Positions 1-13,700 of a DNA stretch of 64,000 bases are shown here, one piece after another. The notes under the pieces were generated by a model. That model saw nothing but the letters and a program-made list of their open reading frames with translations. It made no database searches and was not told the DNA's origin. The stretch comes from Triatoma infestans (lineage: Eukaryota; Arthropoda; Insecta; Hemiptera; Reduviidae): the NCBI GenBank assembly GCA_011037195.1, contig JAAEAF010008974.1, positions 1-64,000 of the forward strand, read 5' to 3'. Each line of letters begins with the position of its first letter. The stretch's first letter is position 1. Made by a program: the position numbers and the translations under genes.

Positions 1-5
1 AGCAT

Positions 6-720
6 ACAGACTATGCGTTTATTCAAGATTCGTATGCGTGATGCGTGCTTTATCCATGTTCGCAGTTTCAAATTAGTTCACAGAAATTTGTGAACACGAG
101 CAAAACCTGTATATTAATTATTTCAGTAGGTACATGTATATTATTTTTAAATTGTATGTACATATTTCTGGTCTGAAAATATGCAGAGTGACGATGATCT
201 GGCAATAGCTAGTGCTGTTTTATAATCATGGCGCAAAAGAAGAAGAAGTTTTTAAACAAACGGAAAAAACGCAGATGGTGTAGTGTATCCCCTATTCAAA
301 ACTAGAGACAGGTAATTATTAAGTTCATACGATTCATTCTCTGGAGTCACTTCTTTACGAAAAAGCGTACATCAGACCAGTCGTATTCTTGCCTGTTATC
401 TTCTTCGGCCATTGTTTTTAACTATCCTTAAAAAAAAATACGCGGAATTAAATGTAAACATAACCCCCTCGAACAAACTAGCGCGCACAACGAATGGACG
501 AATTAACTCGAACACGCCCGAACACTGGCGAATCAGCGGTTCGTGCTGATGCGCAGCCTTTGATATTCGTCAATTTACCGCTCTTTAGAGCGAATTACTG
601 TGCACTCAGGAATGATGTTTACGAATCGATTTTTAACAAACAAGTCCCTACACACTATTCGTGAACTACCTGCGATTCACGCATCACGCATCACGAATCG
701 CGAATACATGCATAGTCTGT
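6..720. mobile_element. DNA element with terminal inverted repeats
   Basis: The left end reads ACAGACTATGC and the right end reads GCATAGTCTGT, an exact inverted match. The inverted similarity continues inward for about 45 bases: the motif GTGATGCGTG on the left mirrors CACGCATCAC on the right, and CGCATCACG-type subterminal repeats are present. The interior has no long reading frame, so this is a non-autonomous (MITE-like) element. The left flank is cut by the window edge, so the target duplication, and with it the superfamily, cannot be fixed. Confidence 0.7.
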
Positions 721-744
721 AGCCACCTTTACGATGTGAGTGAG

Positions 745-766
745 TGTGTGTGTGTGTGTGTGTGTG
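745..766. repeat. (GT)n microsatellite
   Basis: An uninterrupted GT run directly downstream of the right end of the inverted-repeat element. Confidence 0.9.
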
Positions 767-1009
767 TTTAATAACAAAATGGAATTATTATAAATTATGA
801 TTAGACATTAGAAAATAGTGCATAATAAATACCATGTTTTGAAGGATACTTTATAACTAAACTTTAATAGTGTTGTTAACTATGCTCAGTGTTTTATCAA
901 GTCATTTTTATTAGTGCGGGGGGATAAGTTATTTCAGGAGAATTTGATAGTAATAACAATAAGAAGAATAGAAAGTATTGTGATCCCATCCACATATTCA
1001 ATAAGAAAT

Positions 1010-1220
1010 TCAATTCAGTAAAATAGTACTTCCGGCGGATCGTTTTCCTCCTGAACCTTCCTGAATTTGTCAGATCCTCTGGTAGTATTAAAGGAAATAT
1101 CAACTTTAAACTTCCTACAATTTTCACTTTTTGACTTATGCTGACCACACAAAGAGAGAGTAAGTAATATAAGTACAATCTAATGTAAAACACTCACACG
1201 AATTTCTCTTACTCCTGTTA
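1010..1220. repeat. Rep1 fragments (tail piece and head piece)
   Basis: Bases 1016-1140 match the tail of the Rep1 family: the block with ACTTCCGG, then a segment ending in TGACTTATGCTGACCACAC. Bases 1175-1220 match its head (AAAACACTCACAC followed by TTTCTCTTACTCC). These are two abutting partial copies without coding potential. Confidence 0.55.
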
Positions 1221-1479
1221 GAGTATAAAATATAAAAGATTAGATTAGAGTATAATATATAATAGAGTATAAAATGACATATTTTCTTTAAACTAATACT
1301 TATCTTTATAAGTCCTAACATAAAAATATAGAGGTAGAGATACAGGCAGCATCACCCTACTAGAGAAGTAATATTACGTATCAGTAGAGCGCACCAACAT
1401 TATTCAACCAATTGCATGTAACATTTGACGCCACAAATTCCGCAACAATATCTTAGAAAAATCTTGGATGAAAAAATCA

Positions 1480-2292
1480 CAACATCTCTTATTGCAGTTT
1501 ACAAAATTGTAATTGATAAATTTTATAGTTAGTATACATCCGAATTTAATAATACGTCGGTGTTTTTATGGAGAAAATCGCCAAAAACTGTTCAGTAAAA
1601 ACACACTTCCGGTTTACTTATTATTTTGAAACTCAGGATTTTGGCAATCTATTTATTTCTAATTAATTTTGTTTAGTTGGTAGAATAGTATAATCAACTA
1701 TGGTAGCTTTTTAGAGGAAAACACAACCCCATCCCACACCCAAAAACCCCTGAATGACTTTAAGAGGAGAAATGTTTCAAATAAATATTGTAGGCTCCTT
1801 TATATGTGTAGTTCACATTCCTAGTTTAAAGAAAATAATTGGAGCCGTTTTAGAGAAAACAGCAGAAAACTGAAAAATACTTTTCAGTAACAACGCCTTT
1901 TCCGGTCATCCGATTTTCTTTAAATTCGGAATTTCAACAACATATTTAATTCTAATTAATGGGTGATAAAACTTTGTAATAAACTGAAATAATACAGAGG
2001 AAAACCTAACCCCACCTCTCTCCCAAAAGTGTCCTTCTGTGAATTTTCCCGAAGAAATGTTACAAATAAAAGTTGCGGTTCTTTGTAAATGTAGTTGATA
2101 TATAAAGTTTAATGAAAATCGTTGGAGCCATTTTCGAGAAAATCATAATAAACTGAAAAAATTGTTCACTAATGTGGCACTTCTGATTGAACGACTTTTT
2201 ACAAGAAGCTTATTCCACAGGTCTTCTGTTAGCACTTTAACGAAATATTAAGTTAGAACATTATGGGATTTGTCGTTTTTGAGATATGCTGT

Positions 2293-2347
<55 letters not shown>

Positions 2348-2550
2348 TTACTTACACACAGACCAATTGCTAAAAAAACATTTTTTTGAACTTAGGAAAC
2401 CTCGAAACGGGTATTTTCGGTGAAAACTCGATATCGAAAATTTGACACGATTGCAATATTTCATTTCAAATAATTGAATAATAATAATAATAATTAAATG
2501 TAATAATTCAATTTCAAAAATTTGACACTTCTAGAAGTAAGAAAAAGTAC
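1480..2550. mobile_element. Rep1 repeat element, copy 1
   Basis: An interspersed repeat also found at 10140-10852 and 63095-64000. It contains degenerate tandem subunits of about 290 bases, each with a CACTTCCGGTT-like block, a TATTTAATTCTAATTA-like block and a CCCCACCCC block. It then ends in a (CA)n tract (2296-2344) and a TTTGCTAAAAA(C)CA...TTTTTTGG segment. The outer ends carry short inverted sequences (TCTCTTA at the head, GTAAGAAAAAG at the tail), so it is probably a non-autonomous DNA element. No coding region is seen. Confidence 0.65.
2296..2344. repeat. (CA)n microsatellite inside Rep1
   Basis: About 24 CA units. The same position in other Rep1 copies also carries a CA run (near 10700 and 63957), so the microsatellite was seeded by the element. 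Confidence 0.9.
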
Positions 2551-2559
2551 AAAGTGAAT

Positions 2560-5500
2560 ATAATATATGAAAAGGGGAAATAGCTTATAGTATTAATTGA
2601 CTGTTATTAATTATGAATAAAAAACAAATTGACTGTTATTTCTGGCCTTTGATTTAAAAAAATTAAATATGAACATACATATATTTGAGAGCATTGAAAG
2701 ATACATTAAAACATAGTGTACAACTTAAATTATTAATTGTTAAACTAATCTACCAATTATGTTCAAGCCAATAAACAATAACTACAATATTCATTTGTAA
2801 TTTAAATTTAATAGATTAATAATAAAATTAATAATATAAGTGTATTGATTATAAAATTATAAAAAGTAAACATTAATTACTAGTTTAATAAAGTTTTACC
2901 TGTTTAAAATGTAATTATTCTTTATACTGATGACAGTCTTATCTTAACTAAGATAAACTTAAATGCAGCCATTTATGCACTAAGATTAACCTAAAAATAA
3001 TATTCAACACAGGTCTCTATAAAAACATTTTTATTAATTCTTTCCCGAATATTTATTTTTAAAGTTAAACTGTTTCATTTATTTCATTTTTTTCACTTAA
3101 TATTGAATATAAAATTATTTGTTTATCTGTTGGTGTTTTCATAAATTTTTGAATGAACTAATAAAAATTAAATTAAAATCAGTTAATAAAATTAGATTCT
3201 ATCATTTTGAATTTTTGGTAGGCTTACTCATTCATATATTTCTAAGAAATAAAAAAGGTGAAAACAACCTGATTAGGGGGAAATATCAAGAACCCATTGT
3301 TAAGTTGATCTTATCAACTTTATTAGAATGAATCATTCATTCAAAAGCTAGGAGTAAGAGAAAGTAATAAGTCATACCATTGATAAAGCCGATTTCTTTA
3401 GAGAATAAAATTTGTTGGGAAAGACACACGACTTTCTCTTTCTGCAATTAAACTCGTATAACTGATAAATTTCCGTTAAATTTTTAGTTACATATATATT
3501 ACAAAGAGTTGCTACGTGAATTTGACTACACGATAGCGTTTCGTGCCAGCCCCTGTATTGGATGGATAAGTACTTAAGATTTCATATAGATAGTAAGAGA
3601 AAATAAATAGCATTAACATAGAGATAAAAGTTGGTACGTCTAAATCAGATTTTATTAAAGTTGTTACATTACAGCGTAATGATGTTTGACACCATCTAAG
3701 TGTGCCTTAAAAATCTGTTTAGCAATATCTAACACTGCAAGTCCAAAAATGCAACAAACAAACCGATGGAAAAAAATGTTCGTATCTATTCGGTTTGGAA
3801 TTTAAAATTATTCAAATCAGTTTTAACTTCTGAGAGATGCCTAAACAGCGCAACCATAACACTTCCTTTTATTATACGATGTAAATATGTACACCAACTA
3901 GACCTTATTTTAATCAAACCAGAAGTTTAAAACTAATTGAAGTTGGTAAGAATTGAAGTTTAAATTTAAAAAAATTGTACAGAAATTCAAATTTTGTTTA
4001 TTAAATTAAACTACAAGTTTAATTCCAGTCTACAAATTCAATCTCAATGCGTGTAAGTAAGGAAGGCAATTTTAAATATAAACAATTTTCTTCCAACAGT
4101 TATAAGAGACGGTAAATCTGTAAAACCACAATTATATAAATAAATCTAAACATTATTGTCACTAAGTTCCTCTAAAGTCTATATTTATTGGTGTATTATC
4201 TATCTTTAAACAATCAATGGTTTAGTCATATATTCTAGCACAGTCTGCTAGCTTAATGACAAATATTCATATGTAATGAGTGTATATTGTAAGTATATAC
4301 AGTTACAGGCTTTCTTATATCAGTTTAAGGTCATAAAGTAGAATAAATTATAAATATGGTTTATTAAAATAAAACAGAACTAAAAATTTCAAACATGTTT
4401 GTAAATACATATCATAGAAGGAAAGTTTCTTCTGACCTTTATATTTATATAGTGCATACTTTAAAGCATTAGGATTGCGTAAATGAGAATGTATTGGAAA
4501 ACTGCAAACTCGATACTCGAATTGGATGATTTTAACAAATCCTCAGTCTGATGGCTACTTGGGTTCTTTGAAAGTATTCATAATTTTGTTCAGACATGAA
4601 ACTTTTAATAATAATTTTTAGACTAATTTATTAACCTTGTTCATTGCACATACAAAATAATATAAGCATAAAATCGTTTAACACTGGCTTCGATAAAATT
4701 GAATATTTTATTCGATTTGGTTCTCAGTTCGATACTATAACCATACGTCTTTAAATACTCCATGCTACATGCCAAACGAATAGTAAAACAGCTTATTTTC
4801 AATTATTTGCTGATCGAATTTTGAAACGAAATAAAAGAATATTGTTTATGTTTATATAAACAACCTGATAATATACTGCATTACTCTTCAATTGTTTCGA
4901 AATTGTTGGCAGGTACTTCATATAAAATCAAGTAGAATAAATGTCTCGTAATTAAAAAAAATTTTAAAGATTGCTAAGGCTCCTGAAAATGTAGCACTTA
5001 AAGAATACTGATAAAACAGTTGTTAAAAAGATTGTATAAAACCAATTTTATTAAATACTTTTAATTAAATTAAGTAATTAATCCCTATAAAGTATAATTA
5101 TAAAGCGCAGAGATAATCTATTTTAAAGATTCTTTTAAATTGATTGATAACTTTATTCAGCTTTATCTTGAGAATTACAAGAAGATAAAGCACAAATTAA
5201 AGAATCTTCTTAAACAGAAGTATTCCATTATTGAAATCTTTGACTTAATTTAGCATTGTAAAATCCTACCTCTATGTGATGTGCAGTAAGTATTTAGAAC
5301 TGACGTAACTTAAATCACATTACACTGAACTTGCCACGCACCGTAGTGGCTGATGTTATACACTGGACGACATGACAAGCTCAGCAAGACTGACTGAAAA
5401 GATCAATAGGATGCAAAAGCGCAAGCGTCCAAGTTACACTTGGTTTTTCTGTTTCAGTAAATGTCTTTCTCGCTTTTCAAATATGTTTATATGTATGTAA

Positions 5501-5980
5501 TTTAAGGAAATTACTTTTTTGACTTATAAAACAAGTGACGAATCTAAGGGCTATAATAAAGTCAAAGTGTATAATTCAAAAGTATTTCTGTTTATTAGGA
5601 AGATTTCTATTCAGATATAGTCTTGTATCCTGTATGGTTATTGTCCTTTATTTCTAAAGGCAAGTCCATACTGTTTTACAAAATGCAATAAATTATTTAA
5701 TCTTAGGCAGAAAAATCAAAGGAAGTTAACAAATTTTGAACATCACTTGATTCCAATTCAAGTTCTGCCTTGAATTATATTATGAGCTGTATCGTGTTTT
5801 TTATTTTGCTTTTCCACTTGCAATGATCAAATAGTTATTGTTTAGGTAAAGTCGCATATTAGAACACTACCGTTGTAGACGTTAAAAAAACAGAATGAAA
5901 TTATGCTTTGGCTCCTATCTTAACTTTAGTATTTAATCAATCTCTGAGCTCCTCCTAGTTGCCTTAAAACCAGTTATGTT
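2560..5980. other. Gene-free AT-rich stretch
   Basis: No exon with a recognisable protein, RNA gene or clear mobile element was found. The only sizeable frame (3119-3331) has low-complexity AT-driven composition. A Rep1-like terminal motif (GGAGTAAGAGAAAG) lies near 3350. Confidence 0.5.
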
Positions 5981-5984
5981 ATTC

Positions 5985-7490
5985 CACTTTTTAAGTCTAG
6001 TGATCCTGCAATTGTCTCCAATTATAGACCGATTTGTATCCAGTCATCTGGCAAAAGTTTTGGAAACATTAGTTTTAGATTTTTCTTAGTTCTGTATGAA
6101 AAGATAGTTGTGCCTGAACAACATGGTTTCCATTCAGGGCGTTCCACCACTACAAACTTCTTCTTTTTCAGGATTACACCGTTAAATCCTTTACTCCTCA
6201 GCAACAGGTTGATGTAATTTATTTGGATTTTTCAAAGGCTTTTGACCGGGTTGATCATGATATATTAATTAAAAAATTGTACCAACTTGGCATTCATGGT
6301 TCCTTGTTGGATTGGCTATCCAGTTATTTATCCAAGAGATATCAAATCATTAAACTTAAAAATACTTTCCTCAATGTTGCTCGCTTCTTCTCGTGTTCCT
6401 CAGGGGTCTCATCTAGGTCCTTTTCTTTTTAAGCTCTTCATCAATGATATAAATCCATTTTTCAATCTGTTAAATTTTTCTTGTTTGTCGATGGTGTGAA
6501 AGTATTTCTTTCAATTAAATCCTTACGATGCTGTATTACTTCAGGACTTTTCAATCAAGTTATAACTTTGGTGTTTGGCTAACATGAATTTAGACGTAAA
6601 CAAATGTAAGGTAATAACTTTTCATAGAAATTCAAATCATTTAAACTATGATTATTTTACATTCCTTTGATTAAAGTTGAACAAGTAAAGATCTTGGCAT
6701 AATTTTCGACAGTAACTTATCTTTTGGCCCTCATATCGCTTCGGTTATAAGCAAAGCCAATAAGTCTCTCGGTTTTACAAGTAGAACAACTAAACACTTC
6801 AAAAATAGCTGTTCTTTAGTCACCTTATTTAAATTAATGGTCCGGCCTTTGCTCGAATATGGTTCTTTAGTATGGTCTCTTTATCAATCAAACCTAGTCG
6901 ACAAACTTGAAGCTATTCAAAGAAGGTATGTCCGTTTTATTTGGTATAGGAAAAACGGTATTTATCAAGTTGCACCGCATGATATTAGCATGGAAAGACT
7001 GGCTCTACAACCTCTTGACAAAGGAGATTCAACAGTGACTGCATATTTGTTTTTAAACTCTTAAATAATATTATTAATTGCCCTGACTTACTCAGTAAAC
7101 TTAGTATTCATGTACCTTTGAAGAGTACTCGTCAGAGATTAATGTTTTCAAAAACCTACAACGCAAAAACTATGGAAATTTTCGTAGACTGTCACGAATA
7201 ATGAACAATTGCAAGAAATTATCTTCTGACTGTGATTTTTTTGTTTTAAATATTAATAATTTTAAAAAGAAATTGTTATAGCTAATCCGTTATATTGTTT
7301 ATTTTCTTATATTGTTATATTGCATATACTTTTTATCTATTTTTTATTTTATTTTATTTTTATTTTTTCTGTGTTTTAAATATATGTATATTTACATGTT
7401 CTCGTTTATTTATATATTTGACAATGTATTAGTAATTGTATTGTTAATTATTGTAACTTGGCTTTCACCCGTTTGAAATAAAAAAATAAA
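5985..7490 (+). mobile_element. Dead jockey/CR1-like LINE, 5'-truncated
   Basis: Pieces of a non-LTR reverse transcriptase occur in order but in shifted frames. These are a region like the palm entry (PEQHGFHSGRSTTTNF), then LDFSKAFDRVDHDIL (6220-6270), then RVPQGSHLGPFLFKLFINDI (about 6390-6450). The post-RT segment follows (6837-7064: RPLLEYGSLVWS, KLEAIQRRYVRFIW). The catalytic FADD site near 6485 reads FVDG, and stops and frameshifts interrupt the rest. The element ends in an AT-rich tail with AATAAA near 7480. It has no endonuclease region and cannot be active. Confidence 0.85.
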
Positions 7491-7790
7491 CAAATATGGA
7501 TCAATTTAAATTTCTTCCGCTAATTGATCACCGCCAGCATATACAAGATCTGCTAGAAGGTTGTACTAGAATGATAGTTCTCTAACAAGATGAATTGCCC
7601 GCAAGGGGTACATTCTGTTGCATGCAGTTACTTGGTGGTAGGTTACCACAGCTCAATACTCCATGCACTTCATCAGAACAGTACACAATACACTTAAACT
7701 ACATCACTCTACTCTTTACAGCCAAGGACAAACACTGTACACAAACTAGTGTCTCCGTCCCTAGTAAATTGGCCTAAGACAAGGGAGAAT

Positions 7791-7990
7791 GAAGGGATTA
7801 TCTCAGTGGTAGCGCGCTGGACTAGCAACGCGGAGGTCCCGGGTCAGAATCCAGCATGCTGCCCTTAGATATTATCTTCCTAGAAGCCTCTATACTCACT
7901 ATCCGGTAATGGGTAATGTCTGTAGCTAGAGAACATGCTTGGAGGCCGGCAGTGCACGGAGAAGGCTTCGGTGGGCACAATAAATCTTTC
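7791..7990 (+). mobile_element. tRNA-Gly-like SINE, copy 1
   Basis: The head resembles a tRNA with a box A (TCAGTGGTAGCGCG-like) and a box B (GGTCAGAATCC-like). A body follows with TCTTCCTAG, a CCGGTAATG segment and GGAGGCCGGCAG. The same body occurs at 24222-24460 and in the split copy at 34505-35515. It is a pol III-type retroposon, not a functional tRNA. Confidence 0.75.
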
Positions 7991-8049
7991 AGGTCGCAAT
8001 GCAATAATCCCCTACAACAATCTACTACCTGATGAATTTATCCACAATC

Positions 8050-9900
8050 GCTATTGTTGACTAGCCAGAAATAAAGTTGCTGCTGTGACAATTGCATCGA
8101 TCATATTATTTTCAACTCCAAAATAAAAAAATGTTATGTTTTCAAGAAAGTTTCTAGCGTTATGAATAAACAAGGTTAATAAAAACTTCTGTAACATTAT
8201 TTCATTGCTTAGTTTGAACCTGCTAAAATATTTAAAAAATCTAACCGATTTTTGGCATCTATCTGACACATTACATGAATATGTGAAAACATGGGAATTA
8301 TTAACAAATCAAGCACACCACTGGAATGTTGTAAAAATAAAAATGCCAACCTCCTTCTCTGTGACAAAGCAAGTTTGTTAAGTGATCAAACCAGCTAAAG
8401 TAGCCCAGCTAAGGGCATCTATTATGACAACCTGCCAAAGATATTTAGATCCGCAGGATGTAATAGGAAATAGAACATGGAAATTTTTTGTGACTTATGA
8501 ACTGAACCTTTGAATGAATGATATCAAATGAATAAATGAGTAATAATGATGTGTGAACTATAGAATCAGAGTGTTAATTTCTTTTCTTATATATATCAAA
8601 GGAGGACCGAACGCAAAATTACTATATTTCTTTTTTCAATCTTCTTTTACTGCTTAAAGACTTGTTTTTTCAGTAATAATGCATCTATCTGACACAAAAA
8701 CATTTTCAATAAATTTTCTTTAAACTAATGTTCACTACTCATAAAAAAAAACTGTCACACTTTCTAGAAATTTTTAAAAGATAATAAGCTTTATGGAAAT
8801 CTGCACTCTTCAAACAGGCATCTAGTTTTTCTAACTCATAGAAAACCATTTTTTATACAATCTAGACATTTATATAGATAACATGGATGATCAGACCACT
8901 CATCTATTGTGAACCGGAGGAATTAAGTCTCTCTCTATGATTTTGCTTAATTTACAAATATCTCAGTTTTTGATTCCCTTTTAAAAATTGGTGCTATTTT
9001 TAATATCTTATACTTAAGACAATTTATCAAATTCATTTAAGTTTCAAAACGATCCAAAAAGGAATAAAAATTTCACTTGTTTCTAAAAGAGAAAAATTAT
9101 GAAAAGGCTAAAAGGGAAAAAATAATGTAATAAAATAAATATCAAATATTGTAATTATTTTTTACATATTAATTATTTATTTACATATTTAAAGCCTGCA
9201 TCAAGAAAGTATTTCTGCTTCAATTTACTTTTATTCAGGCTGTGGTAAAGTGACCAAGGTCAATGGCATTATTTGTTATTTATTATTTAACAATCCATAG
9301 ATTTGCAATGAATATAAATGAATCATGACTTAATGTTTTACAATTTACTATTTTAAGGTACACATCAGTGCCATCTGTTAATTTCGATTAAGTTATTAAG
9401 AATATGTTTTGCTATATATAAATGTTACAAAAATATTTCAGTTCTTTTTCACATGTGGATGCATCTTCCAAAAAGAGGGCCATAATTGCTTATTCATCAT
9501 TTTTTGGACGATGGCGTGCAGAGGCGGTATCATATTTTCCTAGAAATGAGTTTATGAAGATATAGTATTAGTTTCAACAAATTACAGTATTTTAAGAATT
9601 GAAAACAGCGTCATAATTGAAAACCCTTAAATAGTGCATTTAGTTGCAGTAAACTTTAGGATTCTATTTATAATAATGCAAACGGTTTTTGTCTGGACTT
9701 ATTGCAAAATGTTGGTAAACAATTTAAATTCTTAATAGTAAATATTTTATAGACTGAGTTAATTTAATAATAATCTTCAGAATAATTTCAAAATTCCTAA
9801 TTTTTACGCTAGGTCAATGGAATTTGTCATAGTTTATCAAAATAATGAGATCTATTCAAATTACTCCAGATTTGGGCTCTCATAAAAATTATACAACTAA
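8050..9900. other. Gene-free AT-rich stretch
   Basis: No recognisable exon, RNA gene or intact mobile element was seen between the SINE and the last exon of the EAR-like gene. It may hold the 3' untranslated region of that gene. Confidence 0.45.
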
Positions 9901-9927
9901 AATTTAATTGTAAGATTATAATGTAAA

Positions 9928-10689
9928 TTAAACAAAATTTATTACATTTTCCGCATAATCTCCTTCCAAATCAGTAGAAATCTTAGTATGATACGGATGT
10001 CTGGTAAATTTGGGTACCCCATTTGAATTCTGAGGCTTCGGATTGGGTAATAGTTTCAATAATTTTTCTGCAGGCTTACCTTTTATTTGTTCTGTCTCTT
10101 CTTCCAATTCCGACTGTGTAACGTCTCTGTAACTAAAAAAAATCTGGTATAAAACACTCATACAACTTTCTCTTACTCCAGTTCTCAAAATTGTAATTGA
10201 CAAATTTTATAGTTTGTGTACCAAATTTAATGAAATTCGTCGAAAACTGAAAAAAATTGTCCAGTAAAAGCGCATTCCCAGTTTACTAATTTTCTAGAAA
10301 CTCAGAGTTTTGGCCATCTATTTATTTCTAATGCATTTTGTTTGGATGATAGAATTGTATTATCAACTATGATAGCACTTTAGAGGAAGCCGTAACCCCA
10401 CTCCTCCCCGAAAGGTAGCCTTAAATGAATTTTTCCGGTGAAATGTTTCAAATAATTGTTGTAGCTATTTTTTTGTACGTGTAGTTGATGTACCAAGTTT
10501 AAAGAAAAAGGTCGGAGCCATTTTTGAGAAAAACGCAAACAAGTAAAAAAACAACTAGTAAAGTGGAACTTCCGGTAGAGGAATTTTGACAGATGGTCAG
10601 TCCCAAGGTGATACCTAAACGGAATATTAAGTTTCAACTTTCTACGGTTTTTCGTTTTTGAGCTATGCTGTTCACATACATATACACAT

Positions 10690-10725
<36 letters not shown>

Positions 10726-13700
10726 CACACTATTTGCTAAAAACCACTTTTTTGGACTCAGGGCACCTCAAATTGGACATTTCCGGTGAAAACTCGATAT
10801 CGAAAATTTGACATGATTACAATACTTCCTCTTAATTGGAGTAAGAGGAAAATATATACTTAAGAATAAATATATACTTAAATTTTTAAAAACTTATTTG
10901 TGAATAATAATATAAAAAAACATAAATCAGATATTTAATATGAAATAACATAATGAAACACTAAATTGTTTTGATCACTAACATTGCAGCTCATCTTTGT
11001 CAGTAATATTGATTTACAAATAATTAGGGCAAATTAGTGTATTTAGTGTTTATCAAGCCTCTAGGAAAAATATACTAGGAATGCTATATGTATGAACACA
11101 ACTAAAATAACTCTGAACATTAGAAATGCCTAAATTCTGAAACTAGTTTTCAAACATCCACATAGCCGTCTCGAATTTTGATTGAGAAAATAAAAAAAAA
11201 TTCAAAGAGAATCAGGCGAATTATAAGGTTTGTTTTTAATCCTAAATGCTTATAGCATTTTTTTTGAAAATACTAAATAAAACAAGATAAACCCATAAAC
11301 ATGGTATCGAATACAAAAGCGCTGCGATTCACGAGTTGCACGAGATTAGTCCTGCAAAGAATGTTGATATCTCTAAATGTTTCGAGCTGTTATGCTTGTG
11401 TTCCATATATTTGGCTTATTTAATTTAAATACATTTATTTTCAAATATGCCAGACAACCTCTAATCCAGTTACTTAATTTTTAGCAAATATTTAATTAGA
11501 ATTTATAAATTCTAGTTATATATGTTATGAAAGATGCTTAGCTCAGAAATGTTTAGAAAAATCCTAATAGGAGATTACTTTGAATAGCTACCTAACATCT
11601 ATAGATTACTGACAAGGAATGGTGAACCCTGTTTTATGGATCTGTGTTCGAATTAATAAAGCGATGAAGTCCTAAAGTCCTTCAAACTAGATAAATGTTA
11701 GAGATATAATTTACATAATGTAACAATAACTTTAATAATCTAACAGCTATCTTCAAATTGATTACCTAATAACGATTCCGTCTTCCTCATCTACAGATTT
11801 CCCATTTGCGTAGGGTAGATTTTTGATTTCCTTAGAGCAATCAACTGAATTCAATTTCAGTTTAGTTGTATGCAATAATTGTGACATTTTATCCAGCTCT
11901 TTATTCATATCGCAAACACTGTTCCAGTTTATATCGTTTTCCTTTATTTTAATATTATTTCTTGCTGATGATGTACGCAACAGAGTATCCAAGCCAGAAT
12001 GGAACCTTCGCCAACCATCCTTATTGGCAATAATTATATTACATATTATTGTTGGAAACTTATCATTATTACATATTATTGATCAGATTAACCGAATCAT
12101 GAATGCTTGTATAATTGCATGTGCTTATAAGACACAATGACCGCTTATTATTTGTCACAAAAAGAAATTCACAAAGAAATAACTGAGTAGTGAAACTAAG
12201 CAGGGAACAAAATTTTGTGGAGTTACATTTCCATATGACGAATATTTTTATCGTTAAAAAAAAACAATTAGAAGAGAGGAAAAAAAGTTTTCTCTTTTTC
12301 TAATCCGATTTAAAAGTTTACCATTCTTTAAAAAGTCTACATAAGACTCAAATTCTAAACAAATATATCTCTATTCAAAAATTCATGTAATGAACTATTT
12401 ATTTCAAGAATAATACAAGCTCATCGATTTAATCCACCTTTATTTCTTAACTAATGCGCAAATTATGACTAACATGCTAGGTGATAATTCAAAACTTATA
12501 TATGAACAATTAAAGAACCAGGGCACGGCTAATTGATAATTATGCATTAAAAACTATAAAAATGTTTGATATACTTATTAATAGATGAAATAAACGTTCG
12601 CCTACTTGAAACTGTTGACCGAGCCTTGTTAGCCAAACATAGTCAATAGAAGATTGCGAAGTTGATGTTCTGAGCGAACAAATTACATGGATAATTTCAA
12701 TTTTATTACCAGGAAATACAATTGTTGGAAGTTCATTAGCAAATATAGAAGTTGCTCCATTCCATTGCTTTGATCCTAAACATTCGATTGCTCCACTGAT
12801 GTTTCCTAAAATTTCAAATTCATATTAAGTCTCTAGGATTAAATACCTATTTAATCAACTTGATTATAAATTAACATATTCCAATATAATTAAAAAGCCA
12901 TTATATTAACCTTGATTATATGTTTGCTCTTCATTATTTTCAAGACACGGTGGCGGTATTCTTTTCAACCACGCATTTTCCATTATTGAATGCGTAAAGA
13001 CATCAACATTTTTTGAATCATTTCTTCCTAAAATAATTACATCTTCTCGATTTGTAGGAAAGCGTAGCACCATTAATTCAGTTATTCCATCTATATAATA
13101 TTTATATTGAACGTTTTATTAATACAAATTCCTTCTGATATAAAATGAATATCACAGAAAAAAAATAAAAAGTAAAATCTGGGTCGAGTTACACTTGAAA
13201 CTTTTTACTCCTTTATTGTGATGGATTAAATCATAACAGGAGGGCATGTCAAAACGTTTTTTCAGATCTAAAAACTCTTTTTTAGTTTAAAATTCAAAAA
13301 CATTTTGTAATTAGCGCGATAAAAGTCCACATTTTTATAAAAGCTCATTTTAATAAAACAAAATTAATTCAGCATCAATAGTCAGCACAACGGTTTTCAT
13401 GAAAACCCTTGAAGATAAAAAAAATAAAGCAACTTGATTTTCTATATAGTATACAAATACTGCTTCCAGAATTGTTTTCTAACTTTGTGTTTCTAACTTT
13501 TTACTTCTTCTTAATACTGTTAGAAGTTTTGCAACCGTGTCAATTTTCGCCAGATATACTTATTCAGAAAATTTGATTGGAATACGTGACCTAAGATACC
13601 CTAAATAAGAAAGAAATGTCTTTACTGCGGGTTTTTTGTGTGAACAGATTTTTCAGAATCACATTGACACTATGATTTTCCGTTTAATTGTTAACACGAG

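Noticed and set aside
2296..2344. CRISPR-like regular repeat
   Set aside because: It is a simple CA microsatellite in a eukaryotic repeat element.
7791..7870. Functional tRNA gene
   Set aside because: The acceptor and D stems do not pair and the same body follows in three places, so it is a SINE head.
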